Shown here: positions 43,295 to 51,528 of the stretch, in pieces
How positions within the stretch are numbered: the stretch's first letter is position 1
Layout of the letters: every line of letters starts with the position of its first letter
DNA from: Cupriavidus lacunae
Lineage (GTDB): Bacteria; Pseudomonadota; Gammaproteobacteria; Burkholderiales; Burkholderiaceae
Length of the DNA stretch: 64,000 bases
NCBI RefSeq assembly: GCF_003353055.1
Contig: NZ_QKWJ01000021.1
Location: 1 to 64,000, forward strand
Direction: 5' to 3'
Notes under the pieces: generated by a model
The model's database searches: none
What the model saw: only the letters and a program-made list of their open reading frames with translations
Told to the model about the DNA's origin: nothing
Program-made: the position numbers and the translations under genes

Positions 43295-43323
43295 ATGGGC
43301 GGAGACTCTGAATCTCCGCCCAT
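43295..43323. terminator. Hairpin after the GST gene, related to the 34941 terminator
   Basis: A perfect 11-bp stem ATGGGCGGAGA / TCTCCGCCCAT with a seven-base loop. The core differs at only three positions from the terminator at 34947-34971. The T-run is short (TTT after CA), so termination may be weak. Confidence 0.6.
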
Positions 43324-43479
43324 TTGCCTTCTCAAGCTGTTACGGGCCGGATCCCGGCGGATGCGCGCCCTGGGGTATGATCGGAGGTCAAGATCACACC
43401 CACATCCGATCCGTTGCCACGATGATTCGCGTTCCCATGCGTCGGCGTTGCGGCACTGCCCGGATACGTCTGCCAGGCT

Positions 43480-44913
43480 ATGACGAAGTCACCGGCCCAG
43501 GTTCCATCCAATGCTGCGCCGCTGCATGAGCAGATATACGCGCGGATTCGTGCCTCGATCCAGCAAGGGCAGCTGAAACCCGGGCAGCGGGTGCCATCCT
43601 TGCGTGCGTTTGCGGGCGAGCTCGGCGTGGCGCGCGGGACCGTTCAGGTCGCCTATGAGCGGCTCTTGGGCGAAGGTTACCTGATCGCCAGAGGCCCTGC
43701 GGGGACGTTCGTCTCCGAGCAAATTGCGCCATCGCGCCCCCACCGCGTGGCCACAGCGGCTGGATCCAGCCGCACGCCACCGAACCAGGAACTTATTGAG
43801 TTTTCGATCGAAACGGATGGCGGAATCCCCGCGCCGTTGCAGCTGGGCCTTCCCGCGCTGGATGAGTTCCCGCGAAAACTATGGACGAGGTTGATGGCGC
43901 GGCAAATACGCAACGCCGGCTCGCTGACCAGGCCGGCGTCAGCTGGATTTGGCCCGCTGCGAGAAGCGCTGGCCGCTTACCTGCAGCGCTCACGGGGCAT
44001 CGACGCCCAGCCGCACCAGGTGTTCGTCGTGCCGGCATATACGGCCAGCCTTGCGCTGATTGTGGATGCGCTCAGGCTGGCGGGCGAAAGCGCCTGGGTT
44101 GAGGATCCCAGCTACCCACCGACAGCCCAGTCACTCAGGCGCCTGAACCTGCAGGTCCGGAATGTGCCAGTGGATGAGCATGGCCTCGACGTCGAGTTTG
44201 GGCGTCAGCATTTTCCAGAGGCGCGCCTGGCCGTAGTGACGCCATCGCACCAGAGCCCGACTGGCGTGGCACTGACACTGCAACGTCGCGTCGAACTGCT
44301 CGACTGGGCCGGTGAGCAGGGCGCATGGATCATCGAGGACGACTACGACGGCGAGTTTCGTTACCGCGGCCACCCGTTACCGGCCTTGAAGAGCCTGGAC
44401 ACAGGCGACCGGGTGATCTACTGCGGCACGCTTAGCAAGGTGCTGTATCCGGGGCTTCGGCTCGCTTACGTGGTCGTGCCACAAAGTCTGGTGCCGACCA
44501 TGGATCTGGCCTGCAGGCGCACGGTGCATGGCGGCTGCCCCGAACTCTTGCAAGCCGTGGCGGCGGAGTTTATTGCGCAGGGGCACTTCGCCCGGCACAT
44601 CAAACGCATGCGCACGCTTTACGCGCGACGACGCGCAATGCTGGCCCAGGCGCTGGCTCCATACAAAACGGACGGCTTCACGGTTTGCCTGCAGGATGGC
44701 GGCATGCACCTTCTGCTCGACGTCAGGGACGATCTTGACGACCTGGCGATGGCCCGTCGTGCGCGCGAGGCAGGATTCGCCGTCCATTCGCTGACCGCCT
44801 GGCGGCATGGTGCGCCAGGGCGGCGTGGCTTGATGATGGGCTTTACCAATCTGCGCAGTCAGACTGAAGCCGATCGTCTGGTAGCCGAACTGATGCGCGC
44901 GCTGAAAGCATAG
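43480..44913 (+). CDS. MocR-type regulator (GntR HTH plus aminotransferase domain)
   Basis: A 477-residue fusion. Residues about 10-75 are a GntR winged helix (APLHEQIYARIRASIQQGQL, GELGVARGTVQVAYERLLGE). The remainder is a fold-type I aminotransferase domain with VTPSHQSPTGVALTLQRRV, IIEDDYDGEFRYRG and YCGTLSKVLYPGLRLAYVV, whose Lys in SKVLYPG binds PLP. Such MocR proteins respond to PLP or amino compounds, as PdxR does, and often control adjacent genes. It precedes the direct-repeat-flanked hydrolase and GNAT gene; its ancestral target may be the GNAT promoter, which is now duplicated. Confidence 0.92.
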   Translation: MTKSPAQVPSNAAPLHEQIYARIRASIQQGQLKPGQRVPSLRAFAGELGVARGTVQVAYERLLGEGYLIARGPAGTFVSEQIAPSRPHRVATAAGSSRTPPNQELIEFSIETDGGIPAPLQLGLPALDEFPRKLWTRLMARQIRNAGSLTRPASAGFGPLREALAAYLQRSRGIDAQPHQVFVVPAYTASLALIVDALRLAGESAWVEDPSYPPTAQSLRRLNLQVRNVPVDEHGLDVEFGRQHFPEARLAVVTPSHQSPTGVALTLQRRVELLDWAGEQGAWIIEDDYDGEFRYRGHPLPALKSLDTGDRVIYCGTLSKVLYPGLRLAYVVVPQSLVPTMDLACRRTVHGGCPELLQAVAAEFIAQGHFARHIKRMRTLYARRRAMLAQALAPYKTDGFTVCLQDGGMHLLLDVRDDLDDLAMARRAREAGFAVHSLTAWRHGAPGRRGLMMGFTNLRSQTEADRLVAELMRALKA

Positions 44914-44957
44914 ACGATCGTCATGGGACGCTTGACCGTTGATTCCGAATGCCGCCC

Positions 44958-45082
44958 ATGTCGATGGCCCAGTCGAAAACGATAAACATGTGCCTGTTGG
45001 CTGTGTCATTGCCCAACTACATTGAAGCCTGCGCAAACCAGCACGCGTCGGCACCATGACCAGGAACCTGATGCTCAGACAT
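44958..45082 (+). repeat. 125-bp direct repeat, copy 1 (before the Tat hydrolase)
   Basis: About 90% identical without gaps to 46204-46328. It contains the GNAT promoter region, start codon and first eight codons (ATG at 45056), after which it diverges. The copy is therefore a truncated duplicate of the start of the GNAT gene. Confidence 0.9.
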
Positions 45083-45124
45083 ATTCAAGGCAACGCGCGC
45101 ACACGCCGATAAAGGAGTCTCACC

Positions 45125-46114
45125 ATGTCTTCAGATCGCAGCCTCGATCAAGGCCTATCGCGACGTAACCTGCTGTTGGGCAGCGCTGCCGCAGCCAGCG
45201 CGCTGATGGCTTCCGGCTTGCCCGGACCTGCGGCGGCAGCGCCGTCGGCAGAAAAGGCGAACACCGCAAAGGCGAGCGGCAAGGCTTCAGGCGGCTACAT
45301 CACGGCAAAGGACGGCACCCAGCTCTATTTCAAGGACTGGGGCGCCGGTCGCCCCGTTGTATTCAGTCATGGCTGGCCACTGAGCTCGGACAGTTGGGAA
45401 TCCCAGATGATGCTCGTTGCGTCGGAGGGGTATCGCGCCGTTGCGCATGACCGTCGTGGCCACGGCCGTTCAAGCCAGCCATGGAATGGCAATGAGATGA
45501 ACACTTATGCCGACGACCTGGCCACTGTGTTCGAAACCCTTGACCTGCGGGATGCCATCCTGGTGGGCTTCTCCACAGGTGGAGGCGAGGTGGCCCGGTA
45601 TATCGGCCGGCATGGGACGCGACGCGTTTCAAAGGTGGTGCTGGTTTCAGCGGTGCCGCCTTTGATGGTGAAGACCGCCGCCAATCCGCGCGGACTGCCA
45701 ATTGAAGTGTTCGACGGCCTGCGTGCCGCACAACTTGCCAATCGGTCGCAGTTCTACAAGGACGTGCCGGCGGGGCCGTTTTATGGCTTCAACCGTCCCG
45801 GTGCAAAGCCGTCGCAGGGGTTGATCGACGCATGGTGGGCGCAGGGCATGCAGGGTGGACACAAGAGCACGTACGACTCGATCAAGGCATTTTCTGAGAC
45901 CGATTTCACCGAGGATCTCAGGAAGATCGATGTGCCGACCCTGATCATCCACGGCGACGACGATCAGATCGTGCCGATCGACGCCGCTGGACGCGCATCG
46001 GCAAAGGTCGTCAGGAACTCGAAGCTGATCGTCTACCCCGGTGCGCCGCATGGGCTCACCGACACCCACAAAGACAGATTCAACGCCGACCTGTTGGCAT
46101 TCATCCGTAGTTGA
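45125..46114 (+). CDS. Tat-exported alpha/beta hydrolase, chloroperoxidase-like
   Basis: A 329-residue protein. [20 protein letters not shown] is a twin-arginine signal peptide. The mature part is a classic alpha/beta hydrolase: [18 protein letters not shown] forms the oxyanion region, [17 protein letters not shown] carries the nucleophile Ser, [15 protein letters not shown] the Asp, and [17 protein letters not shown] the His. This layout matches cofactor-free haloperoxidases/perhydrolases and esterases. It is flanked by a 125-bp direct repeat containing the start of the next gene, implying insertion or duplication. It lies outside the MocR reading unit but in the same direction. Confidence 0.9.
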   Translation: MSSDRSLDQGLSRRNLLLGSAAAASALMASGLPGPAAAAPSAEKANTAKASGKASGGYITAKDGTQLYFKDWGAGRPVVFSHGWPLSSDSWESQMMLVASEGYRAVAHDRRGHGRSSQPWNGNEMNTYADDLATVFETLDLRDAILVGFSTGGGEVARYIGRHGTRRVSKVVLVSAVPPLMVKTAANPRGLPIEVFDGLRAAQLANRSQFYKDVPAGPFYGFNRPGAKPSQGLIDAWWAQGMQGGHKSTYDSIKAFSETDFTEDLRKIDVPTLIIHGDDDQIVPIDAAGRASAKVVRNSKLIVYPGAPHGLTDTHKDRFNADLLAFIRS

Positions 46115-46203
46115 AACGACGCCGCATCTGCCGGGCCCCACGAAGGCGCCGGCAGACTGGCTCACCGATCGCATGTAAAACAACTCTTAGATCACATTGC
46201 CCT

Positions 46204-46328
46204 ATGTCGATGGCCTAGTTGAAAACGACAAACATGTGCCTGTTGACTGTGTCATCGCTCAACTACATTGAAGCCTGCACAAACCAGCACGCATCGGCAC
46301 CATGACCAAGAACCTGACTCTCAGGCAT
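46204..46328 (+). repeat. 125-bp direct repeat, copy 2 (promoter and start of the GNAT gene)
   Basis: The presumably original copy: it contains the promoter, start codon (46302) and first codons of the intact GNAT gene. Identity to copy 1 is about 113 of 125 bases. The distance between copies is 1246 bases. Confidence 0.9.
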
Positions 46329-46739
46329 GCGGAAACGGAGGACGAGATCCGTGCCTGCTTCCCTGTCATGCGGCAACTGCGCCCCAAGCTGCAAATGCCG
46401 GAAGACTTTCTCGACACCGTCACGCTGCAAAGCGGACAAGGGTACCGGCTGCTCGCGCTCTGGGACGATGGCAAAGCTGTTGCGCTGGCCGGATATCGGC
46501 GTCTTGACAACCTGATCCACGGGCGCTTTCTGTACGTCGACGACCTGATCACCGATGCCGAAGGCCGCGGGCAGGGTCATGGCGAGCGTCTGCTGCAAGC
46601 GCTTTGCGAGCTTGGGCGCACAGAAGGCTGCCAGCGACTTGTCCTGGATACCGCACTTGCGAACGCGCTGGCCCAGCGCTTCTATTTCCGTTCCGGCCTG
46701 CTCGCCAAGGGCCTCCACTTCTGCATGGAACTGCAATGA
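46302..46739 (+). CDS. GNAT-family N-acetyltransferase
   Basis: A 145-residue acetyltransferase. LRHAETEDEIRACFPVMRQL is the usual beginning, LYVDDLITDAEGRGQGHGER carries the acetyl-CoA pyrophosphate loop (RGQGHGE), and LDTALANALAQRFYFRSGLL is the C-terminal motif with the conserved Tyr. The acceptor is unknown; small GNATs modify amines or protein N-termini. Its start lies inside the second copy of the 125-bp repeat. It probably formed a pair with the MocR regulator before the hydrolase gene came between them. Confidence 0.9.
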   Translation: MTKNLTLRHAETEDEIRACFPVMRQLRPKLQMPEDFLDTVTLQSGQGYRLLALWDDGKAVALAGYRRLDNLIHGRFLYVDDLITDAEGRGQGHGERLLQALCELGRTEGCQRLVLDTALANALAQRFYFRSGLLAKGLHFCMELQ

Positions 46740-46881
46740 GGCCCCTCATCAAGCAGCACTGCGCCGCGTCCGGATGGATGCCAGACAGGGGAAACACGGT
46801 GCGCGCCGAGTCGATCTGGCGCGGGGATGCCGCGTTCCCTAACATGGAATCGTTCCACCTTTCTCAGCACGGAGAAGCGTC

Positions 46882-47634
46882 ATGAAGATTGTCATCATTG
46901 GCGGGACCGGCCTGATCGGCTCGAAGACCGTCGCCATTCTGCGCCAGGGCGGCCACGAGGTCGTCGCCGCCTCGCCCAGGAGCGGTGTCAACAGCATCAC
47001 CGGCGAGGGGCTCCAGGAGGCCCTGACCGGCGCTCAGGTGGTCATCGACCTTGCCAATTCCCCATCGTTTGAAGACAAGGCGGTGCTGGAATTCTTCGAG
47101 ACCTCCGGCCGCAACCTTCACGCGGCGGAGACCGCAGCGGGCGTTCAGCACCATGTCGCGCTGTCCATCGTCGGCACCGACCGGACGCCCGAAAACGGCT
47201 ATTTCCGCGCCAAGGTCGCGCAAGAAAAACTGATCGAGGCCTCAGGCATCCCCTACACCATCATCCGCTCGACCCAGTTCATGGAATTCATCGGCGGCAT
47301 CGCCGATTCCAGTGTGCAAGGAAATGTCGTCCGCCTTTCGCCTGGGCTGTTCCAGCCGATTGCGGCGGACGACGTCGCCGCCCTCGTTGCCGATGTAGCG
47401 CTCGCGCCGCCGCGAAACGGCATCGTCGAGATCGCCGGCCCGGAGCGAGCCCCGTTCAACGAGATCGTCGCCCGCTATCTCAAGGCGGTTGGCGACCCGC
47501 GTGAAGTCGTGCGCGATCCCGAGGCCCGCTACTTCGGCGGCCGGGTCGAGGAACATTCGCTGGTGCCGTTGGGCGAGGCTCGCCTCGGTCGCATCGGCCT
47601 CGAGGAATGGATGCGTCAATCGCAACAACGATAG
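46882..47634 (+). CDS. NmrA-like NAD(P)-binding protein
   Basis: A 250-residue atypical SDR. MKIVIIGGTGLIGSKTVAIL holds the GGTGxIG nucleotide motif, AEGVQ-like and TENGYFRAKVAQEKLIEASG the central part, and PYTIIRSTQFMEFIGGIADS the usual NmrA/HSCARG region. There is no complete Ser-Tyr-Lys triad, so it may be a redox sensor or a quinone-type reductase as in the NmrA family. An AhpD-like gene and a cupin follow on the same strand, a trio often seen together in redox-stress loci. Substrate unknown. Confidence 0.85.
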   Translation: MKIVIIGGTGLIGSKTVAILRQGGHEVVAASPRSGVNSITGEGLQEALTGAQVVIDLANSPSFEDKAVLEFFETSGRNLHAAETAAGVQHHVALSIVGTDRTPENGYFRAKVAQEKLIEASGIPYTIIRSTQFMEFIGGIADSSVQGNVVRLSPGLFQPIAADDVAALVADVALAPPRNGIVEIAGPERAPFNEIVARYLKAVGDPREVVRDPEARYFGGRVEEHSLVPLGEARLGRIGLEEWMRQSQQR

Positions 47635-47708
47635 TCCGAAGGGCGCATGCCCACGTAAGCAGCACCGGTTTCGTCAGTACCACATTGAGCAGATCACCAG
47701 GAGCAAAC

Positions 47709-48188
47709 ATGACCCAACGTATGAATTACTTCCAGCAATCCCCGGAACTGTCCAAGAAGCTCATGGAGTTCGGCGCGCTGTTCCAGAAGACCACGATCGA
47801 AGGGCCCATTCGCGAACTCGTCGAGATTCGCGCATCGCAGCTCAATGGCTGCGCGTTCTGCGTCGACATGCATATCAAGATGGCAAAGATCCACGGCGAG
47901 CGCGAATTACGCCTGCATCATGTGGCGATCTGGCGCGAGTCGACGCTGTTCTCGCCGCGCGAACGCGCCGCGCTGGCCTGGACCGAGGTGCTGACCAGGC
48001 TTCCCGCCGACGGTGTGCCCGACGATATCTATGAGCGCGTGCGCACCCAGTACACCGAGAAGGAACTGTCGGATCTCACCTTCCTGGTGGGGGCGATCAA
48101 TACCTGGAACCGCCTGAACGTGGCGTTCCGCATGGTGCCTGGTTCGTCGGACAAGGCGTTCGGGCTCGACAAGGCCAACCTGGAGTGA
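47709..48188 (+). CDS. Carboxymuconolactone decarboxylase/AhpD-like protein
   Basis: A 159-residue AhpD-fold protein, starting at ATG 47709 after CAGGAG. RELVEIRASQLNGCAFCVDM holds the Glu and the redox-active CxxC (CAFC), followed three residues later by the His of the AhpD proton-relay system. Such proteins reduce peroxides or related species with lipoyl or thiol partners. The gene follows the NmrA-like gene and precedes the exported cupin by four bases, so the three probably form an operon. A decarboxylase role is unlikely because of the CxxC motif. Confidence 0.88.
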   Translation: MTQRMNYFQQSPELSKKLMEFGALFQKTTIEGPIRELVEIRASQLNGCAFCVDMHIKMAKIHGERELRLHHVAIWRESTLFSPRERAALAWTEVLTRLPADGVPDDIYERVRTQYTEKELSDLTFLVGAINTWNRLNVAFRMVPGSSDKAFGLDKANLE

Positions 48189-48192
48189 TGCC

Positions 48193-48597
48193 ATGAAGAC
48201 GGTCACTTCCGTTGCGGCAGCACTTGTATTGTCGTGCCTGACGGTCGCACAGCCGGCCGCCGCCGCGCCGGAGGCAAGTGTCACGCCCTTGCTCACGGAG
48301 GCTTTGCCCGAGTACCCGGGGAAGGAGGCCACGATGATCATGGTGGAGTATCCGCCGGGCGCCGTCGATCCCGTGCATCGCCATGACGCACACGCCTTCG
48401 TCTATGTGCTCGAAGGCAGCATCGTCATGGGCGTCAGGGGCGGCAAGGAGGTGACGCTCAAGGCAGGCGAAACCTTCCACGAACGTCCCAACGATATCCA
48501 CACCGTCGGACGCAACGCCAGCAATACACAGCCAGCAAAGTTCGTCGTGTTCCTGCTCAAGAAAAAGGGCGCGCCGATCCTGACGCCGGTGAAATAG
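48193..48597 (+). CDS. Exported cupin-domain protein
   Basis: A 134-residue protein. A signal peptide (VAAALVLSCLTVAQPAAA) is followed by one cupin barrel: VDPVHRHDAHAFVYVLEG is motif 1 and ETFHERPNDIHTVGRNAS motif 2. Metal-binding His and Glu residues are present. Four bases separate it from the AhpD-like gene, suggesting a common transcript. It resembles the cupin at 24452 in architecture but not closely in sequence. It may bind a metal or small phenolic molecule in the periplasm. Confidence 0.85.
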   Translation: MKTVTSVAAALVLSCLTVAQPAAAAPEASVTPLLTEALPEYPGKEATMIMVEYPPGAVDPVHRHDAHAFVYVLEGSIVMGVRGGKEVTLKAGETFHERPNDIHTVGRNASNTQPAKFVVFLLKKKGAPILTPVK

Positions 48598-48871
48598 CCG
48601 CCGTCCATGCAGGCGCCGGCAATGCCGGTGCGCACCATCCGGCCGGCAAGAGCGGCGCTACGGCATGCTCTTGCCGTGCCGCTGTTTTCGAGGGTGGCGT
48701 GAAGGGTTGTGGGACGGAAATTGATACTACGCCGGTTTCTTGGCAATATCACCATGAAAAAATCAGGTCCTGGGCCGCGATCTGGTCAGTGGTGAGGGCG
48801 GTTGGCCGTATTGCCTGCGGCAGTTCGGACCTCGGATCTGCGACCTGCCGCACCGCCGCGAGATGCGCACC

Positions 48872-49879
48872 ATGCACCTGGGAAAATCGTACACAGTATC
48901 CGAGTTCACGTTCTGGTCGAGACGGCAACTTTATGCCTCGCTGGCATGCGGTTCGCTGCCCGTAGTCCTTTATCATTTCTTCGGGCTGAAATGGCTGTCG
49001 ATCCCGGTCTCGGTTGTGGTGCTGCTGGGTACCGCCACGTCATTCATCGTGGGTTTCCGGAACGTGCAGACCTACAGCAGGGCCTTGGAGGCACAGCAGA
49101 TCTGGACTGAGATCCTGAACGGCAGCCGGTGTCTGGGTGTGATGAGCCGGGATTTTCTGGCAGGGCAGGCGGGCGGGCGGGATCTGGTTCTCCGGCATTG
49201 CGCGTGGCTGACGGCGCTCCGCTATCAACTGAGAACCCCAAGGATCTGGGAAAGCGCGGGCAAGGCATCCAACGTGGAGTACCGGAAGTACTACCGGGTT
49301 CCAGAGTGGGAGACTCCATTGGAACAAGCGCTTGCGCGGTATCTGCCCCAGGCCGAGCTCGACTCGCTTGCGCACGCCGAGAGCAAGACAAGCCGGTTGC
49401 TGGGAACGCAGTCCGCGACGATCAGGCGATTCCTTGACGCTGGCGAGATCAGCAATGCCTTCTATCTGGAGTTGGTAGCATCGATCAGAGGCTTCTTCGC
49501 GCAGCAAGGACGGGCGGAGCGTATCAAGGACTATCCGTATCCCAGGCAATATGCGGTCGTCAACAAGCTCTTTGTCCGTACCTTTTGTTTGCTACTGCCT
49601 TTTGGCATTCTTACGGAGTTCGAAAAGCTCAATGCCAGCGTTTCAGGCGTCATGCATGGCAATATGATCTGGCTGGTCATTCCATTTAGCACGATGATCT
49701 CCTGGATGTACCTCGCGCTGGAGCAAGTGGGCGAAAGCACGGAGAACCCGTTCGAAGGAAACGCCAATGATGTGCCCATGGCACAGATCTGCCGGAAGAT
49801 CGAACACGAACTCATGGACATGCTGGGCGAGAAGTGCGATATCCCCGCGCCGACGGCCGAGCACGGTATCGTCCTCTGA
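48872..49879 (+). CDS. Bestrophin-family membrane channel
   Basis: A protein of about 335 residues of the bacterial bestrophin family. Hydrophobic segments are LYASLACGSLPVVLYHFFGL, LSIPVSVVVLLGTATSFIVG, a pair in the middle, and MIWLVIPFSTMISWMYLALE. The family signature in the cytoplasmic part is PYPRQYAVVNKLFVRTFCLL and QVGESTENPFEGNANDVPM. Bestrophins form pentameric ion channels in the inner membrane. An ATG at 48863 is an alternative start. It is not obviously linked to its neighbours. A large inverted repeat follows the gene. Confidence 0.88.
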   Translation: MHLGKSYTVSEFTFWSRRQLYASLACGSLPVVLYHFFGLKWLSIPVSVVVLLGTATSFIVGFRNVQTYSRALEAQQIWTEILNGSRCLGVMSRDFLAGQAGGRDLVLRHCAWLTALRYQLRTPRIWESAGKASNVEYRKYYRVPEWETPLEQALARYLPQAELDSLAHAESKTSRLLGTQSATIRRFLDAGEISNAFYLELVASIRGFFAQQGRAERIKDYPYPRQYAVVNKLFVRTFCLLLPFGILTEFEKLNASVSGVMHGNMIWLVIPFSTMISWMYLALEQVGESTENPFEGNANDVPMAQICRKIEHELMDMLGEKCDIPAPTAEHGIVL

Positions 49880-49946
49880 CCACTCAAGCTTATCGCTTTC
49901 CCACCTCCGACCATTTAGAACCCATTTCACAATGAAGCAGGGGCGC

Positions 49947-50047
49947 GAAGGCTGCTGCCGGGCCGCAGGGCCAGGCGTGGCCGACGCCGCGTGGTTATTC
50001 CACGCAATCCAGCTGCAACAACGCCATGCGGCCCGGCAGCAGCCTTC
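49947..50047. repeat. 21-bp perfect inverted repeat with nested hairpin
   Basis: Bases 49947-49967 pair perfectly with 50027-50047, and the 59-base interior holds a further perfect hairpin (GCGTGG, TTATT loop, CCACGC). It lies between the convergent bestrophin and EmrA-like genes. It may act as a bidirectional terminator or be a small mobile repeat; there is no T-run. Confidence 0.75.
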
Positions 50048-50170
50048 CCTGCGGGTTCAAGCCAGGCGCGGCGCATGCGTCGTTGCGGGCCTTGACCTTG
50101 GAATGACCAAGGCCGGCGGCCCTGATGCGTCAGTCAAATTGGCGCGGGAAGGCGATTGGCGTGATGCCGC

Positions 50171-51487
50171 TCATGCGCCGGAGGCGGTGCCGGCAGCTTG
50201 TGCCGTGCGCTTGATCGCCTGAGGTTGCTGCGCAACTTGCGAAGCTTGTGATGACTGACCTACAGCTGACGTGCCGTTGCTGTTCTGCGCGATGATCCGC
50301 GTGATCACGCGGTCGGCCTCTTCGCCGTAGCGCTGGAACACTTCGGTGCGATAGGCGGTGCGATAGGTGGTGAGTTCGGGCACTTCCGCGCCCGGGCTCA
50401 GGTGTGAACCGGAGTTCTTGCGCGTTTCGACGTCGACCTGCATCGACAGGCCGATCTGCAGCGGATGTTTGCGCAGATCCGCCGGATCGAGCTGGATGCG
50501 CACCGGCAGGCGCTGCACGACCTTGATCCAGTTGCCCGTGGCGTTCTGCGCCGGCAGTGCCGAGAACGCGCTTCCTGTGCCTGCCGACAAGCCGATCACC
50601 TTGCCGTGATAGGTCACGCTGCTGCCATACAGGTCAGCATGCAGCTCGACCATCTGGCCGATGCGGATACGCTTGAGTTGCACCTCTTTGAAGTTGGCAT
50701 CGACCCACACGCCGTCGAGCGGCACGATGGCCATCAGCGGGTTGCCGGGGGCGACGCGCTGGCCCACCTGCACCGAGCGCCGCGCGACGTAGCCGGTCAC
50801 GGGTGCCGGCAGCGTGTTGCGGGCGTTGGCCAGGTAGGCGTCGCGCACCTTGGCGGAGGCGGCCTGCACGCTGGGATGGTCGGCGACGCTCGTCTTGTCG
50901 GTCAGCGCATGGTTGGCGGCAAGCTGCTGGCGGGCGGTCTCGAGCGCGGCTTCGGCGCTCTTGACGGCGTCACCGGCATGCGCCACATCTTCCGCGGCAA
51001 CGGCGCCGGATTCGGCCACCTCGGTGCGGCGGCGCAGGTCGTCCCGGGCGCGGGCCAGGTCGGCCTGGCGTTGCTGCACAGTGGCGCCGAGCACGTCATT
51101 GTTGACGTAGAGCGCGCTGACCTGGCGCACGGTCTGGCCGAGGGTGGCCTCCGCATTGGACAGCGCCACCGTTGCATCGGCAGCGTCGAGCGTCACCACA
51201 GGTTCGCCGGCCTTCACGATCTGCGTGTCATCGGCATTCACCGCGATCACCGTGCCGGCGACCTGCGGCGTGAGCTGGACGAGGTTGCCGTTGACGTAGG
51301 CGTCGTCGGTGTCCTCGTGGAAACGGGCCACCGTGTAGTAGTAGGCGCCATAGCCGGAGGCGGCGAGCGCGGTGGTCAGTCCGAGCAGAGCGAGCAGCCG
51401 CTTGCGGGTGTTCCTGGCGGACGTCGGGGCGGCCGCGGCGGGCGCGGTTTGCTGGTCGGCCGGGGTGGTCTTGGTCGTATCGTTCAT
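50171..51487 (-). CDS. EmrA/HlyD-type membrane-fusion protein
   Basis: A 438-residue adaptor. The N-terminus has one membrane segment (LLALLGLTTALAASGYGAYY) preceded by a polar tail. The lipoyl domain halves are VNGNLVQLTPQVAGTVIAVN and LPAPVTGYVARRSVQVGQRV, with a coiled coil between them. GVWVDANFKEVQLKRIRIGQ is the EmrA-type beta-barrel signature. It follows the NodT-type channel on the same strand; the inner-membrane partner is the divergently encoded DHA2 exporter at 53810. Together they form an EmrAB-TolC-like pump. Confidence 0.92.
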   Translation of the reverse strand: MNDTTKTTPADQQTAPAAAAPTSARNTRKRLLALLGLTTALAASGYGAYYYTVARFHEDTDDAYVNGNLVQLTPQVAGTVIAVNADDTQIVKAGEPVVTLDAADATVALSNAEATLGQTVRQVSALYVNNDVLGATVQQRQADLARARDDLRRRTEVAESGAVAAEDVAHAGDAVKSAEAALETARQQLAANHALTDKTSVADHPSVQAASAKVRDAYLANARNTLPAPVTGYVARRSVQVGQRVAPGNPLMAIVPLDGVWVDANFKEVQLKRIRIGQMVELHADLYGSSVTYHGKVIGLSAGTGSAFSALPAQNATGNWIKVVQRLPVRIQLDPADLRKHPLQIGLSMQVDVETRKNSGSHLSPGAEVPELTTYRTAYRTEVFQRYGEEADRVITRIIAQNSNGTSAVGQSSQASQVAQQPQAIKRTAQAAGTASGA

Positions 51488-51528
51488 GGCGTCATCTGCA
51501 ACTGTGTTTGTTTGCGTCGAGAGGAGAG

